Of a stretch of DNA of 64,000 bases, positions 45,235-53,083 are shown in pieces (the first letter of the stretch is position 1; each line of letters begins with the position of its first letter). The notes below the pieces were generated by a model that was not told the DNA's origin, did no database searches, and was given only the letters and a program-made list of their open reading frames with translations. The position numbers and the translations under genes are program-made. Location: NCBI GenBank assembly GCA_963713505.1, contig CAVQMC010000007.1, positions 186,001 to 250,000 of the forward strand, in the 5' to 3' direction. Source of the stretch: CAVQMC01 sp963713505 (lineage in GTDB: Bacteria > Bacteroidota > Ignavibacteria > Ignavibacteriales > Ignavibacteriaceae).

Positions 45235-48200
45235 ATGAAGCTTAAAATATTTTTAATACTATTACTTAATACAACCTTCTTAGTCTTTGGACAACAAGGC
45301 AAGCTAACGGTTATTAATTCAAATGAATCATTTAATCTGCCGATTTTTCAAAAAGATGGGATAAAATATTTTTCGCTAAAACAATTCGCAAAATTTCTCT
45401 CCGCAGATGTTAGTGAAAACAATAAATTAGAATTTATACAAGCTGACTTTCCCGATTACAAATTTATTGCCACCAAAGGAAATCCATTTATTAAACTTGT
45501 AAATAATCAAACTCATGAAATTATATCATATCAGCTGCCTACTTCAACTTATCTAATTAATGATGAAATCTTTATACCGATAAAATACAGTGTGCAGGCT
45601 TTATCTTTAGCTCTAAGTAAAAAAATAATTTACAACGGTTCCGATAGTTTAACTATTACAAACAGACCATCATTGCTGGCAATTTCAAACAATCAGAATA
45701 ATATTTCTAAAATTAAAAGTGTTTATGATATAACAGGAATTGAATTAGACAACAGGATAAGCGGTCCATTACTTACAATTAAATCAAATAAAAAAATAAA
45801 AGTTTTTAATAGTTACTTTAAAGATCATACATTATCAATTATCCTTGCTGATGTAACTGCAGAAATAAAGAATTTTAATTTTAGCAAAACCAGTTTAATT
45901 AAAGATATTGGAATAAGAAAAATTAATTCGGATGTTGAGTTTGATATTAAAGTTGGTGAAGAATATACAGCGAATGAAATATATAGGATAAGTGGAAGTA
46001 ATGATCTTCTAATTAAAATATATAATAAAACAAGCGGGCTTGATTGGTTTGAACAAGAAACAAAAAATTTCAAAGTGATTTATCGCGGTTCTCATTCGCA
46101 ACTAGTTCCGCAAATATTGAGTGATGCTGAAAATTCATTTAAAATTTTAAGCAAATTATTTAATTACACACCTTCCGAAAAAATTATTATTAATACATAT
46201 GATGTTAATGATTATGGATTTGGGGCTACCACTACGGTACCGGAAAATTACATTCGTTTAGAAATTGAACCACTTGAGCCTGGATATGAAAATATTCCCT
46301 TTAATGATCGGCTGCAGTGGATAATCAGCCATGAATTAGTACATGTTGTGGTAAATGATAAAGTTTCAAAAGTAGAATCTATAAGCAGGTCGATATTTTC
46401 TAAAGTTGCACCAGAACAAAACCAGCCGGTGACAATATTATTCAGTCTTTTAACAAATTATTCAAGATACACACCCAAGTGGCATCAGGAAGCAATTGCA
46501 GTATTTTTAGAAACATGGTTGAGCGGAGGATATGGCAGAATATTAGGCAATTTTGATGAAATGTACTTCAGGACTATGGTTGCCGAAAATCAAGAATTTC
46601 CTACTCAATTGAAATTAGATGCGGTATTAAGTCATAATTCATTTCTGCTGGAATCTTTATTCTATATTTACGGCGCTAGGTTTGCTTTGTATCTAGCAGC
46701 AAATTATGGAACTGATAAACTTTTAACCTGGTTTACAGCGAAACCGGGAGATTTTTACGGCGGATTTAAAAGTAAATTTAAAGCAGTTTTTGGTTTGGAT
46801 TTTGATGATGCTTGGCAAAATTTTATTGATTATGAAAAGAAATTTCAGGACGAAAATATTCGGAGAGTTAAATCTTCGGGTTTAACTCCAATTCATGAAA
46901 TTTCAAAAAAACAAGTTGGATGGGTAACACAACCTCATTGGGATGTTTATAATAATTCAATAATATATGGCTACCATCGTTCTCATCATTTAGCTGGTAT
47001 ACATAAATTAAATTTAAGTACCGGAGAATATACAGAATTAGCTTCTCTCCCTACTCCAAGTATGTACCAGGTAGCTTCAACAGCATTTGATCAAAAGCTC
47101 GGATTATTCTTTTATACAACAAATAATAATCAGCTTTATAGAGATATTAAAGTATTAGATGTTCAAACTGAAGATGAAAAAACATTATTCGAAAATGCTC
47201 GAGTTGGAAATTTAACGGTATCTTCTGCTACACATGAACTTTGGGGAATTCAAAATTCCGGGGGTATATCTACTTTGGTCTATTCACCTTATCCTTATAG
47301 AACTTTATTCCCGATTTTGGCTTTTGATATCGGTGATGAAATTGAAAGCTTGTCATTAAGTCCAACGGGTGAATTTTTAGCAATTGTTATACATAGACGC
47401 AGCGGGGAACAATCAATTATAATTGTAAATGCTGAAAATTTAAAGAAAGGCGATCCATTTTCTTATAAAGTTATAACAAACATTGGAACCCCGGATAATC
47501 CGTCATGGAGTCCTAATGAAAATTCTTTATACTGGAATGCTTATACTAACGGAGTGTCTAATATATACAGCTATAATTTTCAGACATCCAAAATAAAAGC
47601 ATTAAGTAATTGTGTTACGGGATTGTTCAGGCCCGTTTATATTTCTGCGGATTCTTTATTCGCATTTAAATTTTCTACAAATGGTTTTATACCGGTAATA
47701 ATTCCTAATGATAAATCTGTAAATTTAACTGCCATTCATTATTTAGGACAAAGAGTATTAGAAAAAGATAAAAAAGTTTTAAATTGGGCTGTTCATACTA
47801 AGGAAGATCCATCAATTGAAACCGAAGATTTACCCGAAGAATCTTATAACGGATTAATGAATTTAAAAATTCAAACTTTCATTCCGGTTATAACAGGTTT
47901 TCAGAAACAAAAGGTATTAGGTTTTTATGTTAGGATTGGAGATCCATTAATACATAACGATATAACGCTTGAATTCGGATATGCCCCATTTGATGAAATG
48001 CCGATGGTTCCTAAATATCATTTTAAAGGAAAATACGAGTATAAAAAACAATACATGATAGAATTTAATTATAATGCAACTGATTTTTATGATTTATTTA
48101 ATAAACGTAAAAGAGGAATGATCGGAACGAAATTTACACTTCAAAATACACATTATTGGATTTATGATAATCCATATAAATTAATGCAAAGAACTCAATT

Positions 48201-48909
48201 TGATATTTATACTGATGCGGAATATATAAATGATAACTTAACAAGAGTTTCCGAACCGGACTTCTTTGTTGCTCAGACAAGTATTGACTCAAAAGATCTA
48301 AGAAAAAGTATCGGCAGTTCTGATTATGAATACGGCAATCAAATTACGGCTACTACAATGCTTTTCGGTGAAAATCCAAATGATCCGCAATTTGCAGGAG
48401 AATTACATCTGGAACTGAATCATTATACGACTTATATTGTCCCGCATAATGTGCTGCATATATTTGCGGCTGGTGGCTACTTCAAAACAAATCAGAAATT
48501 ATTTCAGGCTCGTTATTTTTTCGGCGGTTTTGGAAACAGAGCTGTTGAAAATGTAGATGTTAAACAATACAGAAAAGTATTTAGGTTCCCTGGAATCCCA
48601 ATATATAGTCTTGATGCAGAAAGTTTTGCTAAATTAATGATTGAAAATGATTTTCCTCCAATAAGATTCAGTAGTTTATCACTCTGGGATCAATATCTTA
48701 GTCATATTGATATCGGAATTTATTCTCAGGGTTTATATACAAAATCTCCTATCGGCAGCAAATGGGTTGATGTAGGTGCTCAAATTAATTTTCTCTTCAA
48801 ACATTGGTATAATTTAGAATCAACTTTTTCTGCAGGTATTGCACAAGCCTGGTATGAAGGTGGTTCTAACTGGGAGTGGTTCTTATCATTTAAACTTTTA
48901 AAGAATTAA
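45235..48909 (+). CDS. very large exported zinc metallopeptidase with beta-propeller and predicted outer-membrane barrel
   Basis: A 1224-residue protein with a signal peptide (residues 1-19). In order: a copper-amine-oxidase-N-like domain (about 20-140), an AMIN-like domain (about 155-265), a peptidase-MA-type gluzincin domain with zinc site WIISHELVHVV (about 364-370) and downstream Glu in WHQEAIAVFLETW (about 420), a six- or seven-bladed TolB/WD40-like propeller (about 555-860), and a C-terminal beta-rich region (about 880-1224) with alternating aromatic strands like an outer-membrane barrel. It would sit in the outer membrane or periplasm. Peptidase substrate unknown. It has its own promoter, apart from the repeat gene. 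Confidence 0.72.
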   Translation: MKLKIFLILLLNTTFLVFGQQGKLTVINSNESFNLPIFQKDGIKYFSLKQFAKFLSADVSENNKLEFIQADFPDYKFIATKGNPFIKLVNNQTHEIISYQLPTSTYLINDEIFIPIKYSVQALSLALSKKIIYNGSDSLTITNRPSLLAISNNQNNISKIKSVYDITGIELDNRISGPLLTIKSNKKIKVFNSYFKDHTLSIILADVTAEIKNFNFSKTSLIKDIGIRKINSDVEFDIKVGEEYTANEIYRISGSNDLLIKIYNKTSGLDWFEQETKNFKVIYRGSHSQLVPQILSDAENSFKILSKLFNYTPSEKIIINTYDVNDYGFGATTTVPENYIRLEIEPLEPGYENIPFNDRLQWIISHELVHVVVNDKVSKVESISRSIFSKVAPEQNQPVTILFSLLTNYSRYTPKWHQEAIAVFLETWLSGGYGRILGNFDEMYFRTMVAENQEFPTQLKLDAVLSHNSFLLESLFYIYGARFALYLAANYGTDKLLTWFTAKPGDFYGGFKSKFKAVFGLDFDDAWQNFIDYEKKFQDENIRRVKSSGLTPIHEISKKQVGWVTQPHWDVYNNSIIYGYHRSHHLAGIHKLNLSTGEYTELASLPTPSMYQVASTAFDQKLGLFFYTTNNNQLYRDIKVLDVQTEDEKTLFENARVGNLTVSSATHELWGIQNSGGISTLVYSPYPYRTLFPILAFDIGDEIESLSLSPTGEFLAIVIHRRSGEQSIIIVNAENLKKGDPFSYKVITNIGTPDNPSWSPNENSLYWNAYTNGVSNIYSYNFQTSKIKALSNCVTGLFRPVYISADSLFAFKFSTNGFIPVIIPNDKSVNLTAIHYLGQRVLEKDKKVLNWAVHTKEDPSIETEDLPEESYNGLMNLKIQTFIPVITGFQKQKVLGFYVRIGDPLIHNDITLEFGYAPFDEMPMVPKYHFKGKYEYKKQYMIEFNYNATDFYDLFNKRKRGMIGTKFTLQNTHYWIYDNPYKLMQRTQFDIYTDAEYINDNLTRVSEPDFFVAQTSIDSKDLRKSIGSSDYEYGNQITATTMLFGENPNDPQFAGELHLELNHYTTYIVPHNVLHIFAAGGYFKTNQKLFQARYFFGGFGNRAVENVDVKQYRKVFRFPGIPIYSLDAESFAKLMIENDFPPIRFSSLSLWDQYLSHIDIGIYSQGLYTKSPIGSKWVDVGAQINFLFKHWYNLESTFSAGIAQAWYEGGSNWEWFLSFKLLKN

Positions 48910-49068
48910 ATAAAATAATATTCATTTTATCATACCTTTTTAATAAAAATAGGCTCTTTACCTGCAGCCGATTTTCCCCTGTTAATTTATTTAGTTTAAA
49001 TATTTAGATTAAAACATTATATTTATCTATTGAAGAAGTTTAATATTTGCTTATAATTAGGTTTAATT

Positions 49069-50376
49069 ATGAAGTTCTCAGAGTTTAAGAAAGAAATTGA
49101 TAATAAGCAAAACGAATTTATGCAGTTCGATCAGTCATCTGAACGAATCAAAAATCTGGAAGTTATTTTAGATATTGTTAAAAAAATTAATAGATCTTTA
49201 ATACTTGAAGACGTTTTAGAGTTAGTTTTAAAAAATGCAATTAAGTTAACCAGTTCCGACAGAGGTTTTATAGTTTTACAAAACTCTTCAGGTAAACTGG
49301 AATATAAATTAGGGCTGGATTCTAAAAACAACAACCTGCCCGAAATATTTTTTGAAATCAGTGATACTGTGGTTGAGGATGTATTCAAAACCGGTCAATC
49401 AAAATTTATTGAAGGTGCTCAAAGCGATACAAATTATGATCCGAGTAAAAGTATTCTTAAACTAGAATTACAGACAATACTTTGTTCTCCATTAATTACA
49501 GGTGATAAAAAAATCGGCGTTATATATGTAGATAGTAAACACCTTCATAAAATTAAGGCAAGAGAAATAACAGACACATTCGAAATATTAGCTGGACAAG
49601 CAGCTACAGCAATTAGAAATGCACAGCTATACAACGGTCAGTTAAATGCTTATAATGCTTTGCAGGAAGCAAACACACAATTAATCAGAGCAGAAAGAAA
49701 AGCACTTAAATCAAGTATTGACGCTGAAATCGGACAATCATTACAAGGATTAGTTCACCTTTCCCTTTTGGAAACAGAAAGCTTAATGCGGACTATTGAG
49801 AAAACACAAAGAGAAAATGAAAGTGCTTTAAGCAAATCGGATCAGCTTTTATTTGACCGATTAAAGTTAAAATCAAAAGTGGCAATTGACAGCATAAGAA
49901 ATATTCAAAAATATGCACAAGTTCTTTTAGAGACTTCGATAATAAATTTAAATAAAGACAGCGGAGATCTAAATAAAACGATACAATCGGTTATTAAATA
50001 TATTTCGCCTATGAAACAATTTTATTCGGTTACTTTCAAAACCGAATTAAATAAACTGCCATTATGTAATTATGATTCAGAGCAGATACAGCATTTATTG
50101 GTTCATTTGTTTACAAACTCTGCCGATGCAAAAAAAGATGCTACTATATTTATTAAATCTTATGCAAGAAATAATAATATTTTTGTAGAAGTAGAAGATG
50201 ATGGCCCGGGATTTCCTTCGGAAAAAATTAATTCGATATTTGAATTAAAATTTTCCAATAAGACAAGCTACGGATTATTTTTATGTAAAAGCATAATTGA
50301 TCAGCATAATGGGACATTAAAAGTATTAGAATCTGTTGGCGGTGCGCATATACAATTTTCATTACCTTTAATTTAA
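49069..50376 (+). CDS. GAF-domain histidine-kinase-like protein lacking the phospho-acceptor His
   Basis: A 435-residue soluble protein: an N-terminal coiled coil, a GAF domain (about 30-185: SSDRGFIVLQNSSGKLEY, LCSPLITGDKKIGVIYVDS), a dimerisation helix and a C-terminal HATPase domain with N-box HLFTNSADAKK, EVEDDGPGFPSEK and SYGLFLCKSII. The dimerisation helix reads SIDAEIGQSLQGL where HisKA_3-type kinases read LHDEIGQSLTAL, so the His is replaced by Asp (about residue 219). It may therefore be a sensor or phosphatase partner rather than an autokinase. It lies 10 bases before the second kinase gene. Confidence 0.8.
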   Translation: MKFSEFKKEIDNKQNEFMQFDQSSERIKNLEVILDIVKKINRSLILEDVLELVLKNAIKLTSSDRGFIVLQNSSGKLEYKLGLDSKNNNLPEIFFEISDTVVEDVFKTGQSKFIEGAQSDTNYDPSKSILKLELQTILCSPLITGDKKIGVIYVDSKHLHKIKAREITDTFEILAGQAATAIRNAQLYNGQLNAYNALQEANTQLIRAERKALKSSIDAEIGQSLQGLVHLSLLETESLMRTIEKTQRENESALSKSDQLLFDRLKLKSKVAIDSIRNIQKYAQVLLETSIINLNKDSGDLNKTIQSVIKYISPMKQFYSVTFKTELNKLPLCNYDSEQIQHLLVHLFTNSADAKKDATIFIKSYARNNNIFVEVEDDGPGFPSEKINSIFELKFSNKTSYGLFLCKSIIDQHNGTLKVLESVGGAHIQFSLPLI

Positions 50377-50386
50377 ATTTTATAAA

Positions 50387-51907
50387 ATGAACGACATTGT
50401 TTTAAAATATTTTGAACTGCTCTATGATAAAATCAAGTTCCCAATTCAGGTTGTTGATGAGAATGGTAAAATAGTTTATGTTAATTCTGAGTTTACAGAT
50501 AATTGGGGTTTTGATGTAGGCGAGTTAAAAGAATATTCTGTTTACAATGATTCCGAATTAAGAAAAAACGGTATTCAAAAAATAATTCAAAAGGTTTTTG
50601 AAAATAAAAACCAGGAATTTGTAGATAATTTTGCCGATTCTCTTTTGAGAAATAAAGAAAGTGTTGTCCCGATATATAAAACTTTGATTTTTTATCTCTC
50701 TATAGATGAAAAAAATTACGTCGGAATGATTCACGAAGATAGAACAGAAATGATTTTAACTGAAGAAGAAGTTAAAAAATCGAGAGACGGATATAGAGAA
50801 GCAGAAAGATTAAAAAATACTTTTTTAAACGTACTTTCACACGAACTTAGAACTCCTCTTAATATAATTTTGGGTTATTCTTCTATCATAAAAGAAAATT
50901 TAAGAGATAAAATAAATCCTGAAGACAAAGTTTATTTAGATAATCTTTACAGCGGCAGCGAAAGATTATTTAAAAGCATAACTCAAATGCTGGAATTTGC
51001 ACAAATTGAAGCCGGTAATTACAAGGTAAATATTGAAACAATTGATTTAGTTACTTTATTTATGACCTCAATTGCAAACATCCGGCAGACTGCTCAAGAA
51101 AAAAAAATAGAAGTTAAAACAAATTTTAAAGAAGACTCGATTCTTGTTGATGCAGATATTCATTGTGTTGAAAATGCAATTGTGAATTTATTAAATAATG
51201 CTGTAAAGTTTACAAGACAGGGTTTTATCGAAATAGAACTCGATTTAATTGAATCAAGAGATTTGGCAATTTCAAAAATTAAAGATACTGGAGTAGGAAT
51301 ATCTTCGGAATATTTAGACCATTTATTTCAGCCGTTCAGTCAGGAAGATCTGAATATTGGACGACATTATGAGGGAAATGGTCTGGGTTTAGCTTTGGCA
51401 AAAAGATATATTGAAAAAATGGGAGGTTCATTATTAGTTGACAGCATTAAAGGTGTTGGTTCAACTTTTACATTTACACTTCCGCTTTCCAAAAGTAAAG
51501 AAACAAGCATTAAGAAGGAAATCTCTGTCGGCGGCGGAAACTACAAAAAAATATTAATGCTGGATGATCTTAGCGAATCTTATGAACTCATAAACGCTTT
51601 TTTAAAAAATATGTATCAATTAGAAGTTCATAACTTCAAAGATTTTAATCTTGAATCTATTAGTGATAATGATTTTGGTGTTCTAATTTTTGATGTTAAT
51701 CAGAATCATTGGAATAAATGTTTAGGAATGTGCAAAGAGATAAAAGAGAAGGATAATTTAAATAGGCCTTTAATTATTATCTCAACCGAATATAATGAAA
51801 ATAAAATAAGTGAGTTTTACGAAGTAGGGGCTGATAAATTTTTGGTGAAACCATTTTCTAAAAATGATTTGGTAACTGCATTGCAGGATGTCCTTCAGCC
51901 AAGTTAA
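50387..51907 (+). CDS. hybrid sensor histidine kinase (PAS, HisKA, HATPase, receiver)
   Basis: A 506-residue soluble kinase. A PAS domain (about 8-120: FPIQVVDENGKIVYVNSEFTDNWGF) is followed by the HisKA box FLNVLSHELRTPLNIILGYS (phospho-acceptor His about 151), an HATPase domain with VENAIVNLLNNAVKF, IKDTGVGISSEYLDHLFQPF and GNGLGLALAK, and a C-terminal receiver (about 385-500) with MLDD, phospho-acceptor Asp in VLIFDVN and conserved Lys in FLVKPFS. No membrane segment, so the signal is cytoplasmic. It is co-transcribed with the His-less GAF protein and could be its partner. Confidence 0.9.
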   Translation: MNDIVLKYFELLYDKIKFPIQVVDENGKIVYVNSEFTDNWGFDVGELKEYSVYNDSELRKNGIQKIIQKVFENKNQEFVDNFADSLLRNKESVVPIYKTLIFYLSIDEKNYVGMIHEDRTEMILTEEEVKKSRDGYREAERLKNTFLNVLSHELRTPLNIILGYSSIIKENLRDKINPEDKVYLDNLYSGSERLFKSITQMLEFAQIEAGNYKVNIETIDLVTLFMTSIANIRQTAQEKKIEVKTNFKEDSILVDADIHCVENAIVNLLNNAVKFTRQGFIEIELDLIESRDLAISKIKDTGVGISSEYLDHLFQPFSQEDLNIGRHYEGNGLGLALAKRYIEKMGGSLLVDSIKGVGSTFTFTLPLSKSKETSIKKEISVGGGNYKKILMLDDLSESYELINAFLKNMYQLEVHNFKDFNLESISDNDFGVLIFDVNQNHWNKCLGMCKEIKEKDNLNRPLIIISTEYNENKISEFYEVGADKFLVKPFSKNDLVTALQDVLQPS

Positions 51908-51958
51908 TCTTTTCTCTGCTTTCGATAATTAAATAGTCTAAAATTTTTTATTATTTAT

Positions 51959-52582
51959 ATGAGTTGGAAAAAATCACTGTCTCAAAAGGTTTTCAGAATG
52001 GAATTTGTATTCTCTCTGGTGATTCTGATTGTTGTTCTATTCTGCCTTTCAGACTTTTTGCAATATGTGGAACTTAGAAACGGTGTTGTTCTTGATGATC
52101 CGATTTTAAAGTTATTTAAACCTGTCGATGTTACCTGGCTTACTTTCGGCTTAATTTATTTCTCAATTATTCTAGTAATTATAACTTTAATTAAAGATCC
52201 TGAGCAATTATTGTTTGCAATACAATGCTATATTATGATGATATTGATTAGAATAATTATGATGTTTTTGCTTCCACTGAATCCTCCGCAAAATATGATT
52301 GCTTTAAATGATCCCTTTGTCCAATTTTTTGGAACGGGAAAAACATTGACAAAGGATCTATTTTTTTCCGGACATACAGCCACCTTATTTTTGTTTTTTC
52401 TTGTTGTTGAAAAGAAAATTATTAAATCCATTTTTTTAATATTTACGGTTTTAGTCGGAATTTCTGTTCTTCTGCAGCACGTCCATTACACAATTGATGT
52501 TGCAGCTGCTCCATTTTTTTCTTATTCTAGTTATAGAATAATTAAAATTGTAAAACACGATAATAGATTTAGTGTTGATTAA
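51959..52582 (+). CDS. PAP2/sphingomyelin-synthase-like membrane phosphatase or transferase
   Basis: A 207-residue membrane protein with about six hydrophobic segments. DLFFSGHTATL (about 138-148) and LQHVHYTIDVAAAP (about 175-188) match the two catalytic motifs of the PAP2 C-terminal (sphingomyelin-synthase-like) family, with the two expected histidines and the aspartate. Such enzymes act on phosphorylated lipids at the membrane. The substrate is unknown. Confidence 0.8.
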   Translation: MSWKKSLSQKVFRMEFVFSLVILIVVLFCLSDFLQYVELRNGVVLDDPILKLFKPVDVTWLTFGLIYFSIILVIITLIKDPEQLLFAIQCYIMMILIRIIMMFLLPLNPPQNMIALNDPFVQFFGTGKTLTKDLFFSGHTATLFLFFLVVEKKIIKSIFLIFTVLVGISVLLQHVHYTIDVAAAPFFSYSSYRIIKIVKHDNRFSVD

Positions 52583-52630
52583 ACGTTCAAATCTTTATTT
52601 GTATTTATTTTATAAATAAAGAGGTTCTAA

Positions 52631-52963
52631 ATGGATGAAAAAAATAACTTAGTTCAAGTCTCTCAGTTTATTTCAAAAACCTTTGCACTTCAGGGGATTA
52701 ATAATTTTCTTGAAAAAGATGATTTTATTAACTTAACTGAATTACATGCTTACTTGACCGATAAAATAGCTTACATGCTGGATAACAATTATAGTACCCT
52801 GGTAAATGCATTATATAGAATTGATATTGACGAAGAAAAAATAAATTCCCTTTTTTCCGAAAAAAATAGAGAATATATTCCGGCTGCTTTGGCAGACTTA
52901 ATTATCCAAAGACAAATCCAAAAACTAAAATTCCGGCAATTATATAAAGATGGGAAATTGTAG
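52631..52963 (+). CDS. conserved-looking hypothetical protein
   Basis: A 110-residue acidic helical protein with an AGAGG-type ribosome site. No membrane segment or cysteines. ELHAYLTDKIAYMLDNNYSTLVNALYRIDI and REYIPAALADLIIQRQIQKLK look like a compact helical domain that I believe recurs in Bacteroidota-type genomes, but I cannot name it. It stands between the PAP2 gene and the coiled-coil gene. Confidence 0.7.
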   Translation: MDEKNNLVQVSQFISKTFALQGINNFLEKDDFINLTELHAYLTDKIAYMLDNNYSTLVNALYRIDIDEEKINSLFSEKNREYIPAALADLIIQRQIQKLKFRQLYKDGKL

Positions 52964-53083
52964 GAATTTTATCTCTTTTCAAATTATATGCAATATTCTA
53001 TTTTCTTTAGTTAAAAAATTTATTAAATAACATTATATAATTTATTAAATTATAGTAATTTAACTAACTCTTGGAGTCATATT

